Of a DNA stretch of 64,000 nucleotides, positions 7,956 through 18,475 are shown in pieces. Under the pieces are notes generated by a model. That model was not told where the DNA came from. It ran no database searches and was given only the letters and a program-made list of their open reading frames with translations. Made by a program: the position numbers and the translations under genes. Numbering within the stretch: position 1 is the first letter of the stretch; each line of letters begins with the position of its first letter. The DNA is from CBDDFN01 sp965227065 (GTDB lineage: Bacteria; Pseudomonadota; Alphaproteobacteria; SPJN01): positions 23,346-87,345 of the forward strand of contig CBDDFN010000002.1 of assembly GCA_965227065.1 (NCBI GenBank). Direction: 5' to 3'.

Positions 7956-9491
7956 ATGATCTTCAGTTCTTTTGAATTCATTTTTATCTTCCTGCCGATC
8001 TTGCTGCTGGTTTACTACGCCGCTACCAAGCTCGACACGAAAGGCCGGACGGTTGATATCGTCCTGATCCTGGGCTCCCTCATTTTCTACGGGGTGTGGA
8101 ACCCGGTCTATGTGCCGCTGATCCTCGGCTCAATTGCGGTCAATTACACAATTGCCAATCTGATTACCGCCGCCCCGAAGACCGACCGGTCGCGCTGGAT
8201 GATGATTGCGGGCGTGAGCTTCAATCTGGGCCTGCTTGGCTATTTCAAATATGCCGACTGGATGGTGAGCGCCTATCACGATGTGCTGGGCATGCCGCAT
8301 GAAACGCTTGGCATTATCCTGCCGCTGGCCATTTCCTTCTTCACCTTCCAGCAGATCGCCTATCTGGTTGACGCCCATAAGGGCGAGCAGGTGCGCACCG
8401 ACCCGCTGACTTACGGCTTGTTCGTGCTGTTCTTCCCGCAACTCATTGCCGGTCCCATCGTCCATTACAAAGAGATGATGCCGCAATTTGAGCGCAAGAC
8501 GAACCGCGGCATCACCACCGAAAATGTCACGGTGGGCCTGACCATGTTTTCGATCGGGCTGTTCAAGAAGCTCGTCTTTGCCGATGGCATGGCGGGCTAT
8601 GCCACGCCGGTTTTTGCCGCCGCCGATAACGGGGTGGATGTCACGCTGATTGATGCCTGGATCGGCTCGCTGAGCTTTGCCTTCCAGCTCTATTTCGATT
8701 TTTCGGGCTATTCGGACATGGCGATCGGGCTTGCGCGCCTGTTTGGCATCCGCCTGCCGCTCAACTTCAACTCGCCTTACAAGTCAGGCTCGCATACCGA
8801 ATTCTGGCGGCGCTGGCACCTCACCCTGTCGCGCTTCCTGCGCGATTACATCTATATCCCGCTGGGCGGTTCCCGCCACGGTGAAGGCCGCCGATTGTTC
8901 AACCAGTTTATGACCATGTTTCTGGGCGGGCTGTGGCATGGCGCGGGCTGGACCTTCTTCTTCTGGGGCATCTGGATGGGCGGCTTCATGGTGATTGAGG
9001 CGCTGTGGGAAAAACTCAAAGCGCGGATCGGCATCAAACGTGTGTTCGGTACCTGGGGCTCGCGCATTGTCTTCTGGATTGTCTTTACATTCCACTGGCC
9101 GCTGTTCCGCGCCGAGACGCTTGATGGCGCGATCACCATGTATAAGGGCATGCTGGGGCTCAATGGCATTACGACCGCCGGGCCATGGGCGAAAATCCTC
9201 GACGGGCTGAACGTCTCTTATGTGCTTGACCGGCCCATCGTGCTTGATTTCGAAGTGCTCTATTACCTGATCGGCCTGCATCTGTGGGTGTGGCTGTTGC
9301 CCAATGCCCAGCAATTTATGGGCCGTTACCGGCCTGCTTTCGAGACCTATCCGGGCGAGGTTGCCCCGCTTAAATATAAGTGGATGGCCTGGCGGCCGAC
9401 CCTGATCTGGGGTGTCGTGCTGGCGGCGATTACCTTCCTTGCACTCGCCCATATCAGCCGGGTGCAGGAATTCCTGTACTTCCAGTTCTAG
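7956..9491 (+). CDS. MBOAT-family O-acyltransferase (AlgI/DltB-like)
   Basis: A polytopic membrane enzyme of about 511 residues that moves acetyl groups across the membrane to an extracytoplasmic acceptor, usually a polysaccharide. Family blocks seen are the N-terminal FSSFEFIFIFLPILLLVYY, a FFPQLIAGPIVHY block, the FWRRWHLTLSRFLRDYIYIPLGG signature, and the catalytic histidine region GLWHGAGWTFFFWG. GTG 7941 is in frame, but ATG 7956 gives the conserved N-terminus. The downstream gene (9501) is the likely periplasmic partner. No alginate or cellulose synthase is nearby, so the acceptor polymer is unknown. Confidence 0.92.
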   Translation: MIFSSFEFIFIFLPILLLVYYAATKLDTKGRTVDIVLILGSLIFYGVWNPVYVPLILGSIAVNYTIANLITAAPKTDRSRWMMIAGVSFNLGLLGYFKYADWMVSAYHDVLGMPHETLGIILPLAISFFTFQQIAYLVDAHKGEQVRTDPLTYGLFVLFFPQLIAGPIVHYKEMMPQFERKTNRGITTENVTVGLTMFSIGLFKKLVFADGMAGYATPVFAAADNGVDVTLIDAWIGSLSFAFQLYFDFSGYSDMAIGLARLFGIRLPLNFNSPYKSGSHTEFWRRWHLTLSRFLRDYIYIPLGGSRHGEGRRLFNQFMTMFLGGLWHGAGWTFFFWGIWMGGFMVIEALWEKLKARIGIKRVFGTWGSRIVFWIVFTFHWPLFRAETLDGAITMYKGMLGLNGITTAGPWAKILDGLNVSYVLDRPIVLDFEVLYYLIGLHLWVWLLPNAQQFMGRYRPAFETYPGEVAPLKYKWMAWRPTLIWGVVLAAITFLALAHISRVQEFLYFQF

Positions 9492-9500
9492 GAGGCGCCC

Positions 9501-10607
9501 GTGTCCGGTTTGAAATCCAAAAAGACCCGCACCCGCCAGCGCCTTTATCTTGTGCTGCTCCTGGGGTTTAGCTTTCTGGGCTTTGGCGGCATGTTCGGCT
9601 TTAATGTGCTGTCTGATCCGTTCTGGCATTTTGGCGGCAACAAGATCGTGCCGCGCAACTTCCCGTTCAATGAACGGATCTCGAAACTCACCTTCATCCA
9701 GGACCGGGCGCAAAATTATGATTGCCTGATCCTGGGCTCCTCGCGCGTCACCCTGCTCGATCCCCAACGGATCAAGGGTTACACCTGCTTTAACCTCGCC
9801 ATTGCGGCGGGCCGGGCGCCCGAGGCGCTCGCCTTTGCGCGCTATGTGAAGCCCAAAATGCCCGATCTCAAGCTGGTGATTGTGGGCGTCGCCGAAGCCA
9901 ATTTCTGGACCGACACGTTCAAGCCGGTGATCCCCGATTTCGTCACCAAAAACGAGGCCCCGCCAAGTTTCTGGTCGCAATATTCGACCATGTCGACGAC
10001 CCTGTTTTCGGTGCGCACCCTGCTCGTCCTCAAGCCGTCCAAACGCTATTACGACAAGCAGTTAAGCTGCCACACAACGCCGGGGCTCGGCACTTTTGAT
10101 CCGGTGAAGGACAAGACTGCAAGGCTGCTCGACATCGACTATGATCCGGGCCGGGCCGAAAGCTGGTACGAGCCCATCAAGGCGCTGTTCCCCGATCAGC
10201 GCATCATCGGCTATGCCCCGCCGCGCACTGCGTGGTTCACAACGCGCATGTGGCTCAATGGGACGCTTGAAAACTATCTTGAAGGCATCAAGCGGGTGGC
10301 GAGCCACTATGGCGAGTTTTATGAGTTTTCCATTCCCGGCGGCGACAATAACGACCCCACCAAGACCCATAATGGATCGCATTTTTACGGCGAAACCAAC
10401 GCCAAGGTGGCCGATCATATGAACGCGCTGATCAATGGCACAGAACCAGGCGTGGAGCCGTTCGGCTATCCGGTTCACCTTCATACAGTGGATGAGCTGC
10501 GCGGCGTCTATGAACGCCAGATCAAGGCGTTTGCGGCCCAAAATGATGTGTCGATGATGGCGACAGACTTCTGCGCCTCCGGCGCGGAGTGTCATCAATT
10601 GCCGTAA
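9501..10607 (+). CDS. Membrane-anchored SGNH/AlgJ-like protein paired with MBOAT
   Basis: A 368-residue protein with one N-terminal membrane anchor (residues 12-38), then a soluble extracytoplasmic domain. The YDCLILGSSRV segment near residue 75 has the GSSR-type nucleophile block of proteins that partner MBOAT acetyltransferases (AlgJ/AlgX/DltX classes). A late THNGSHFYG segment near residue 290 may hold the catalytic histidine. It starts at GTG with AGGAGG at the stop codon of the MBOAT gene, so the two are surely co-transcribed. The exact family and substrate are not recognised; acetyl transfer to an exopolysaccharide is inferred from the pairing. Confidence 0.72.
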   Translation: MSGLKSKKTRTRQRLYLVLLLGFSFLGFGGMFGFNVLSDPFWHFGGNKIVPRNFPFNERISKLTFIQDRAQNYDCLILGSSRVTLLDPQRIKGYTCFNLAIAAGRAPEALAFARYVKPKMPDLKLVIVGVAEANFWTDTFKPVIPDFVTKNEAPPSFWSQYSTMSTTLFSVRTLLVLKPSKRYYDKQLSCHTTPGLGTFDPVKDKTARLLDIDYDPGRAESWYEPIKALFPDQRIIGYAPPRTAWFTTRMWLNGTLENYLEGIKRVASHYGEFYEFSIPGGDNNDPTKTHNGSHFYGETNAKVADHMNALINGTEPGVEPFGYPVHLHTVDELRGVYERQIKAFAAQNDVSMMATDFCASGAECHQLP

Positions 10608-10610
10608 ATC

Positions 10611-10667
10611 CGCGCCTGTCATTCCCGATACAAGCCTCGCCTTCAGCCTTGAGGCTGGGGATGCCCC
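10611..10667. terminator. Imperfect hairpin between convergent genes
   Basis: The short gap between two convergent stop codons holds TCATTCCC ... GGGGATG, plus GCCTT/GAGGC-type inner pairing. It could act as a two-way terminator. It also resembles the TCATTCCGG intergenic repeats near 57.8, 59.5 and 63.9 kb, but less closely. Confidence 0.35.
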
Positions 10668-11531
10668 TCAGGCGGCGGCTTTGTAACCGGGCTTGGAGGT
10701 CGGATTTTGCCGGCCCAGCCGCCACAGGCGCGCTTGCACCGTCCACCAGGTGGCTGATGCGAACAGCTTGCCCAGCGTGCCTTGCGGGCTTAATCCCATG
10801 GCCTTGGCCATCATGGCGCAGGCCCGGTCCATATGCTTGCGCTGATACATGCCAAAGGCGCGCATTTCATAGGCACCCGAATTGGTCTTGGCGTCGAAGG
10901 TTTCGCTCAAAGGCGCATTGGCGGCGAAATAAGCGGCTGCCAATTCATCATCATCGGCTTCCTTGAAGCGGGTCAGCGCCACCCAGATGCGGTTGAGCGT
11001 CGAGACCTTTTCCTGCGCTTCGAGCATTTCGATGGTCTCGTAAAACAGCTTGTAATGGCGGAACTCGTCAGCGGCGATATTGGTGGCGATTTCCCGCAAG
11101 ACCGGCTCATCGGTCAAATCGCGCATGGCGGTGTAATAGCTTGAGGTGCCGCTTTCCACCACACAACGCGCCACCATTTCGCCCAGGCGTGAACCCCGCA
11201 CGCTTTCTTCGGCATCAAGCGGCAGGCAGTAAATGGACTGGAAACGCGCAAAGGCGGCGTCGAAATCAAAGCTGGGGTCGGCGCGTTTGGCCCAGGCCGC
11301 CAAAGCGCGGCCATGCTGGGCCTCTTCAACACCCCATTGTTCAAAGGCGTCGCGGGTCGCGGCGTCATGGCCAAACACATTGTTCAGATAGGTGACATAA
11401 TCGGGGCTGTTGGCTTCGACCAGCGAGGCTGCCTTGACCGCCTTCAAAATATCAGGATCAACCTTCCCGGCATCAAACTGATCCCAGTTAATGTCGTCCA
11501 GCGTCCATTGGGGGCTGTGCGTGGCGCTCAT
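10668..11531 (-). CDS. Ferritin-like di-iron domain protein
   Basis: A 287-residue helical protein. The two di-iron half-sites can be seen as EEAQHGR near residue 77 and ADEFRHYKLF near residue 155, with further glutamates (LGEMVAR, VESGTSSYY). This fits the ferritin-like superfamily (rubrerythrin or AurF-type oxygenase fold); the substrate or storage role cannot be told. ATG 11531 is chosen because an AGGGGA lies about 9 bases upstream; longer in-frame starts at 11540 and 11567 exist. It is single and convergent with the MBOAT pair. Confidence 0.78.
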   Translation of the reverse strand: MSATHSPQWTLDDINWDQFDAGKVDPDILKAVKAASLVEANSPDYVTYLNNVFGHDAATRDAFEQWGVEEAQHGRALAAWAKRADPSFDFDAAFARFQSIYCLPLDAEESVRGSRLGEMVARCVVESGTSSYYTAMRDLTDEPVLREIATNIAADEFRHYKLFYETIEMLEAQEKVSTLNRIWVALTRFKEADDDELAAAYFAANAPLSETFDAKTNSGAYEMRAFGMYQRKHMDRACAMMAKAMGLSPQGTLGKLFASATWWTVQARLWRLGRQNPTSKPGYKAAA

Positions 11532-11623
11532 TTTCGGCATTCCCCTAACGTGTGAAGATCGGCCCATTCAGGGCCTATCCTGAAATGGGATTTCGGAAAG
11601 ACTATGACAAGTCCGCGCAAAAC

Positions 11624-11652
11624 AAAACCGGCGGTGATAACCGCCGGTTTTT
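11624..11652 (-). terminator. Rho-independent terminator of the atp operon
   Basis: A perfect 12-bp stem (AAAACCGGCGGT / ACCGCCGGTTTT) with a GATA tetraloop, 21 bases past the atpC stop. On the minus strand it is followed by a T-rich run (TTTTGTTTTG). The plus-strand arm also ends in T residues, so it may work in both directions. Confidence 0.88.
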
Positions 11653-11672
11653 AAAACATAATTCTGTTGTTT

Positions 11673-12083
11673 TTAGAGCGCAGCGTCGAGCACTTCAGCC
11701 TTTTCGGTCAGCGCATCGAGACGGGCCTGGGCTTCGGCTTTCCCCGCCTCGTCCTTGGCGTCATTGACGTCTTCCTGGGCGTCCCGGATTTTCTGGTTGA
11801 GCCCGTCGCGGTCAATTTCGCTCAGCGGCTCGGCCTCTTCGGCCAGCACCGTCAGGCCCCGCGGGGTGACATCGGCAAAACCGCCACGCACAAAGACGCG
11901 GTTGGTGTCTGAGCCATTGTCGTTCACCACCAGGATCCCGGCCCGCAAGGTCGAGATGAAGGGGGCGTGGCCTTCGAGAACACCGAAGTCACCTTCCGAG
12001 CCCGGCACGGTGACCATATCGACATCGGCCGATGCGATCAGCCGCTCAGGGCTCACCAGTTCAAAATGAAGCTTGTCGGCCAT
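11673..12083 (-). CDS. atpC: F1F0 ATP synthase subunit epsilon
   Basis: The epsilon subunit of the F1 central stalk couples rotation and can inhibit ATP hydrolysis. The 136-residue protein has the N-terminal beta-sandwich (LHFELVSPERLI, GSEGDFGVLEGHAPFISTLRAG) and a C-terminal helical hairpin rich in Glu/Ala. ATG 12083 is preceded by GAGGAGG. Last gene of the atpHAGDC operon, followed by a strong terminator. Confidence 0.96.
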   Translation of the reverse strand: MADKLHFELVSPERLIASADVDMVTVPGSEGDFGVLEGHAPFISTLRAGILVVNDNGSDTNRVFVRGGFADVTPRGLTVLAEEAEPLSEIDRDGLNQKIRDAQEDVNDAKDEAGKAEAQARLDALTEKAEVLDAAL

Positions 12084-12103
12084 CAGCCTTTCGCCTCCTC
12101 AAG

Positions 12104-13561
<1,458 letters not shown>

Positions 13562-14452
13562 TTAAAGCGCCTCAGCACCCGAGATAATCTCAATCAGTTC
13601 TTTGGTAATCTGGGCCTGGCGGGTCCGGTTATAGGTGATCGTCAACTTGTCGATCATTTCCCCGGCATTCCGCGTGGCGTTATCCATGGCGGTCATGCGC
13701 GCACCTTGTTCAGACGCGGCATTTTCCAACAGCGCCTTGAAGATCTGGACGGCAACATTGCGCGGCAGAAGGTCTTCAAGGATGGTCTCTTCATCCGGCT
13801 CATATTCGTAAACCGCGCCTTTAAGGTCGGGGCCGGCGGCTTCCTCACCTTCACCCTCGAACGAGGCGGGGATGAGTTGCTGGCGGGTCGGCACCTGGCT
13901 CATCACCGAGGCGAAGTGGCCATAGAAGATCGAGGCGACATCAAACTCACCGGCTTCATACATCTCAAGCAGGCGGGTCGAAATCTCCTGCGCATCGGCA
14001 AACCCGATCTGGCGCACACCCGACAGATCAACCAGATCCATCATGTTCTTGCTGTGCGTCCGCTTGATCACGCCATGGCCTTTTTTGCCGACGCAAAGGA
14101 TTTTGACCTCTTTGCCCTGGCCGATCAGCTCATCAGCATGGGTTTTGGCAAGCTTGGCAATATTGGTGTTGAACGCACCGCACAGGCCCCGCTCGGCCGT
14201 CATGACCACAAGCAGGTGAACCTGATCGGAGCCAGAGCCAGCCAGCAGCTTGGGCGCGCCGGGATTGTTCATCGCCGCTTGCGCCAAACCGGCCAGCACA
14301 GATTCCATACGCTCAGCGTAGGGACGGGCGGCTTCGGCGTTTTCCTGCGCACGGCGCAGTTTCGCCGAGGCCACCATTTGCATGGCCTTGGTGATCTTTT
14401 GCGTCGACTTCACCGACGAGATCCGGTTTTTGAGGTCTTTCAGAGACGCCAT
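13562..14452 (-). CDS. atpG: F1F0 ATP synthase subunit gamma
   Basis: The gamma subunit forms the rotating coiled coil of F1. The 296-residue protein has the N-terminal [28 protein letters not shown] helix, the [12 protein letters not shown] block near residue 85, and the C-terminal [13 protein letters not shown] and [23 protein letters not shown] helix. ATG 14452 follows a GAGAGGGGG-type site. No damage visible. Confidence 0.97.
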   Translation of the reverse strand: MASLKDLKNRISSVKSTQKITKAMQMVASAKLRRAQENAEAARPYAERMESVLAGLAQAAMNNPGAPKLLAGSGSDQVHLLVVMTAERGLCGAFNTNIAKLAKTHADELIGQGKEVKILCVGKKGHGVIKRTHSKNMMDLVDLSGVRQIGFADAQEISTRLLEMYEAGEFDVASIFYGHFASVMSQVPTRQQLIPASFEGEGEEAAGPDLKGAVYEYEPDEETILEDLLPRNVAVQIFKALLENAASEQGARMTAMDNATRNAGEMIDKLTITYNRTRQAQITKELIEIISGAEAL

Positions 14453-14474
14453 GTCTCAACCCCCTCTCGTTCAG

Positions 14475-16004
14475 TTACGCGAAGCTTTTGGCGAAACCGC
14501 CAACCACATCGTGAAGCTGGGTTTCGATTTCATCGGTCAGCTTGCCGCCATCGCGGATCGCAGCGAGCAGATCGGCATGATCGCCATTGAGCTTGACCAG
14601 CAGGTCCTGTTCAAAGCGGCGGACGTCACCAACCGGCATATTGTCAAGATAGCCCTTCACACCGGCGAAGATCACAGCGACTTGCTCTTCAACACGCAGC
14701 GGGCTGTACTGGCCTTGCTTCAGCAACTCGGTCAGGCGCGCACCACGGGCGAGCAGCTTCTGGGTTGCGGCATCGAGGTCCGAGCCGAACTGGGCGAAGG
14801 CTTCCATTTCGCGATACTGGGCAAGCTCAAGCTTGATCGTACCGGCAACCTGCTTCATCGCCTTGATCTGGGCGGACGAACCAACCCGCGACACCGACAG
14901 ACCCACGTTCACGGCCGGGCGGACGCCTGAGTAGAACAGGTCGGTTTCGAGGAAGATCTGACCATCGGTGATCGAAATCACATTGGTGGGAATATAGGCC
15001 GACACGTCGTTGGCCTGGGTCTCAATCACGGGCAGCGCGGTCATCGAACCTGCACCCTGCTCGTCATTCATCTTCGCGGCGCGCTCAAGAAGACGCGAGT
15101 GGAGATAGAAGACGTCACCAGGATAGGCTTCACGTCCCGGAGGACGGCGCAGCAGCAGCGACATTTGACGATAGGCAACCGCTTGCTTGGTCAAATCATC
15201 ATAGATGATCAGCGAGTGCATGCCATTGTCGCGGAAATATTCAGCAATCGCGGCACCGGTGTAAGGCGCGAGGAACTGCAGCGGGGCGGGCTCCGACGCG
15301 GTCGCGGCGACCACGATCGAATATTCCATCGCACCGGCTTCTTCGAGCACCTTCACGATCTGGGCAACCGATGAGCGCTTCTGGCCGACGGCGACATAGA
15401 CGCAGTAAAGCTTCTTGCTTTCATCGCCGGTCGCATTGACTGCTTTCTGGTTCAAGATGGTGTCGACAGCAATCGCGGTCTTGCCGGTCTGACGGTCACC
15501 AATGATCAGTTCGCGCTGGCCACGACCAATCGGGATCAGCGAGTCGATGGCTTTAAGGCCGGTCTGCATCGGCTCATGCACCGATTTACGCGGGATGATG
15601 CCCGGCGCTTTGGTCTCAACGCGGGTGCGCTCAGCGCCTTCGATCGGGCCTTTGCCGTCGATCGGGTTACCCAGCGCGTCAACCACGCGGCCCAGCAGGC
15701 CCTTGCCGACGGGAATATCCACAATCGTGCCGGTCCGCTTGACGGTGTCGCCTTCTTTAATACCGCGGTCATCGCCGAAAATAACGATACCGACATTGTC
15801 GTCTTCCAGGTTCAGCGTCATGCCTTTGATGCCGCCGGGGAAGTCGACCATCTCGCCGGCCTGAACATTGTCGAGGCCGTAAACACGGGCAATACCGTCA
15901 CCGACCGACAGCACGGTGCCGATTTCCGACACTTCAGCACTGTCGCCAAAGTTTTTGATCTGATCCTTAAGGATCGACGAAATTTCTGCGGCCTGAATAT
16001 CCAT
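14475..16004 (-). CDS. atpA: F1F0 ATP synthase subunit alpha
   Basis: The non-catalytic nucleotide-binding subunit of F1. The 509-residue protein has Walker [14 protein letters not shown] near residue 170, the [11 protein letters not shown] block, [44 protein letters not shown] region and [17 protein letters not shown] 16004 follows AAGGGGA. It lies 13 bases after the atpH stop. Confidence 0.98.
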   Translation of the reverse strand: MDIQAAEISSILKDQIKNFGDSAEVSEIGTVLSVGDGIARVYGLDNVQAGEMVDFPGGIKGMTLNLEDDNVGIVIFGDDRGIKEGDTVKRTGTIVDIPVGKGLLGRVVDALGNPIDGKGPIEGAERTRVETKAPGIIPRKSVHEPMQTGLKAIDSLIPIGRGQRELIIGDRQTGKTAIAVDTILNQKAVNATGDESKKLYCVYVAVGQKRSSVAQIVKVLEEAGAMEYSIVVAATASEPAPLQFLAPYTGAAIAEYFRDNGMHSLIIYDDLTKQAVAYRQMSLLLRRPPGREAYPGDVFYLHSRLLERAAKMNDEQGAGSMTALPVIETQANDVSAYIPTNVISITDGQIFLETDLFYSGVRPAVNVGLSVSRVGSSAQIKAMKQVAGTIKLELAQYREMEAFAQFGSDLDAATQKLLARGARLTELLKQGQYSPLRVEEQVAVIFAGVKGYLDNMPVGDVRRFEQDLLVKLNGDHADLLAAIRDGGKLTDEIETQLHDVVGGFAKSFA

Positions 16005-16017
16005 CAGAGTTTTCCCC

Positions 16018-16578
16018 TTACCCGGCCTTTTTCATGGCGTGTTCGAGATTGGCAAGACGCGTTGCAAGCGATGCATCAATCATACGCGATCCAACCTTTA
16101 CGATCAGACCGCCGATCAATTTCGCATCGACGCGCGATTCAACTTGAATGTCCCGTCCCATGGCCGAACGCAGCTGATCTTTCAGCGCGCCCATCTGGAC
16201 ATCGGTGAGCGGACGGGCAGAGACGACCTCGGCGGTCACTTCACCGCGATGGTCGGCCACCAGCTTGCGGAAGGCGACGCAAATGTCACCCAGTGCAAAC
16301 AGACGGCGTTTTTCGGCCAGAAGGCCGACGAAATTCTTGGTCAGTGTTTGCGCGCCGGCGCGTTCGAGAACCGCGGCCATGGCTTTGGCCTGGTCATCGC
16401 GATTGAACAAAGGCGAGGTGGTCGCAGCTTTGAAATCGGCGCTGTCATGAAGAAGAGTTTCAAGGCTCGAAAGATCGGCTGCAACGGCGTCAAGGGCGCC
16501 AGCTTCAAGTGCCAGTTCAAACAAGGCGGTTGCGTAGCGACCGGCCAGACCGGCGACGATGGATGCTCCATTTGCCAC
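16018..16578 (-). CDS. atpH: F1F0 ATP synthase subunit delta
   Basis: Delta (OSCP) ties F1 to the peripheral stalk. The frame runs back to 16809, but family homology begins at [16 protein letters not shown], so GTG 16578 is chosen, giving 186 residues (family length about 180-186). Conserved parts are the N-terminal helix bundle, [12 protein letters not shown] near residue 84, and the C-terminal [28 protein letters not shown]. It is first in the operon; the F0 genes are not in this window, as is usual in alphaproteobacteria. Confidence 0.94.
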   Translation of the reverse strand: MANGASIVAGLAGRYATALFELALEAGALDAVAADLSSLETLLHDSADFKAATTSPLFNRDDQAKAMAAVLERAGAQTLTKNFVGLLAEKRRLFALGDICVAFRKLVADHRGEVTAEVVSARPLTDVQMGALKDQLRSAMGRDIQVESRVDAKLIGGLIVKVGSRMIDASLATRLANLEHAMKKAG

Positions 16579-17035
16579 TTTAGATCTCAAGCCCCGTACT
16601 TTTGGAGGAATGCGAGAACCGCACCCCACAGATTGCGCGCAAAACCGGCCGGTCCTGCACCCCCGGAACGGATGATCACGATCACCGTGTTCGGAAAAAA
16701 CAGTCCAGCCGGATGTTGAAGCGGAAAACCGCGAACCGAACGCTCGCGACCCGCCCCCTATCGGCGCTCTGTTAGCACGGTGATTTCGCGGCGGGCAAGG
16801 AAGCCCCACTTCATGCGCCGCTTTGCCGCAAGTTTTTCGCGGCCATGAAAAAGCCGGGCAAACACGGTTTCACCAATCCTTCGCACCGCGCCACATGTTC
16901 TAATTTTGTTCAGCGGGATCAAGGCTTTATTCAGGGATGCCGTTGAATTCGCCTTGAGCTGCTCGCAATACGTGTGTATTAACATTAATACAATTATAAC
17001 TATTAGTCGTTTGCGTATTTTTTTGGGGAGTTTCC
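16579..17035. other. 457-bp intergenic region between divergent atpH and the 17.0-kb gene
   Basis: No gene is supported here; open frames on both strands lack family-like content. It must hold the atp operon promoter (minus). About 16950-17030 is strikingly AT-rich compared with the rest, and probably holds the promoter of the downstream plus-strand gene. Confidence 0.5.
16954..16982 (+). promoter_or_regulatory. Possible sigma-70-type promoter for the 17.0-kb gene
   Basis: TTGAGC (16954-16959) and TATTAA (16977-16982) are 17 bases apart, inside an AT-rich block 54 bases before the start codon. The match is imperfect and other AT-rich hexamers are close by. Confidence 0.3.
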
Positions 17036-18457
17036 ATGTCAGACCTGCCCGCCTGCGTTCAAAAGGCCGCCCCGGTTCGTCTTCTTCCAACCCTCAGCGA
17101 AACAGCGCGGGAGGCCCGCGCCGTTTCCACCTTTCTCAGCTGTCTGAAAGCCATTCGCCCGCTGGCGCACCCTCTGCTGTCCCCGTTCGGGGCGCCGGTG
17201 GGCCAGCGCTCCCGCATCGAATGCTGGAGCGAGGTGGAACTGAGGCGCCCGGTGGGCGACCGTATACTCAGGCCCGACGGATTGATCTGTGTCCGCACCG
17301 GCTCAAAACGCTGGTGCGCGCTGGTTGAGGCCAAAACCGGCCCCTCCCCGCTTGATCGCGAGCAGGTTGAGGCTTATTTGCGGCTGGCCCGCGAAAACGG
17401 GCTTGATGCGCTGATCACGCTGTCCAACCAGTTCGCCCCCCGCGCCGATCATGCGCCGGTGACGGTCAACCGGCATTTGCGCCGCTCGATCGATCTTTAT
17501 CACCTGCCGTGGAAAGCGGTTTTGACCCAATCCCAATTGGCACTCATGGACGAGTCGGCGATGAACAGCCATGAGCGCTTCATGCTTGAAGAGTTCGTTC
17601 ATTATTTGCGGCAACCCAGATCAGGACTATCGGACTTCACCGCCATGACAGCCGACTGGGCCGATCTCATCGAGGCGATCCAGAATGGCGCCCCGATCAA
17701 CCGGAAAGCAGGCCGCGTTCACCGCATCGTGTCAGCCTGGCATGAGGAACTGCACGACGCCGCGCTATCCCTCAGCCCCAATGTCGGCACGCTCGTCACC
17801 GTGAAAGTCCCGCGCAAAACCGGCACTGACCCGGCGGACTGGCGCGACACGGACGCGGCGCATTTTGAACGCGCCCATGAACTCACCGGCACGCTTCAGG
17901 TTCCGCATGCCGAAAACATGCATCTCACCGCCAACCTGTCGAAGCGCACCATTGCGGCCCATATCCGCCTGAAAGCCCCGCGCGACCGTCAGCGCACCGG
18001 TGCCCGCATCAACTGGCTGTTGAAGCAGCTCAAAGGCGTCGATGCCCAGGGTGTGAGCATTCGGATGATTTCCAAGGGCCGGGGCGGCAATCCCGTGGTC
18101 ACACTCGATGCTTTGCGGGCTGATCCCAAACTGGCGGCGCACGACTGTCACGCCGGGCCGCCCAGCCATTTTGAAGTCGCGCTGGTTCAGCATCTGGGCG
18201 CAGCAATGGGCCGGAGGAGAAAATTCATTGAACGGTTCGACGCACTCGTGCTCGATTTTTATGAGCGGATTGGTCAGCACGTCAAAGGCTGGGTCGCCCC
18301 GCCGCCTGCCTATCGCGCCCAGCCGGTGCCGCAAAAAGCCGAACCCAAACAGCCGAAAAAGCCTGCCCCGCGCCTCACCCCCGCCCGCTCCGTCGGGGAT
18401 ATCCCGTCTTTCCTGCGGCGCGACCCGCATCATCAGGTCTTTTTGCAAAAAAGCTGA
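17036..18457 (+). CDS. Unrecognised protein with PD-(D/E)XK nuclease-like core
   Basis: A 473-residue soluble protein that I cannot assign to a named family. Near residues 80-110 it reads RPDGLIC, a short gap, then ALVEAKTG followed by REQVEAYLRLA: the Asp ... Glu-x-Lys spacing and a following Gln-helix fit the PD-(D/E)XK nuclease fold. The middle part has basic segments (VKVPRKTGT, RDRQRTGARINWLLKQL) that may bind nucleic acid. A Lys/Pro-rich linker (about 425-450) precedes a short basic C-terminus. ATG 17036 follows GGGAG. It stands alone, with its own AT-rich upstream region. Nuclease activity is inference only. Confidence 0.6.
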   Translation: MSDLPACVQKAAPVRLLPTLSETAREARAVSTFLSCLKAIRPLAHPLLSPFGAPVGQRSRIECWSEVELRRPVGDRILRPDGLICVRTGSKRWCALVEAKTGPSPLDREQVEAYLRLARENGLDALITLSNQFAPRADHAPVTVNRHLRRSIDLYHLPWKAVLTQSQLALMDESAMNSHERFMLEEFVHYLRQPRSGLSDFTAMTADWADLIEAIQNGAPINRKAGRVHRIVSAWHEELHDAALSLSPNVGTLVTVKVPRKTGTDPADWRDTDAAHFERAHELTGTLQVPHAENMHLTANLSKRTIAAHIRLKAPRDRQRTGARINWLLKQLKGVDAQGVSIRMISKGRGGNPVVTLDALRADPKLAAHDCHAGPPSHFEVALVQHLGAAMGRRRKFIERFDALVLDFYERIGQHVKGWVAPPPAYRAQPVPQKAEPKQPKKPAPRLTPARSVGDIPSFLRRDPHHQVFLQKS

Positions 18458-18475
18458 TCCGCCGATGACGCCAAG

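Noticed and set aside
16758..17090. Minus-strand 110-residue open frame upstream of atpH
   Set aside because: It overlaps the AT-rich promoter region, has no family similarity that I can see and no good ribosome site.
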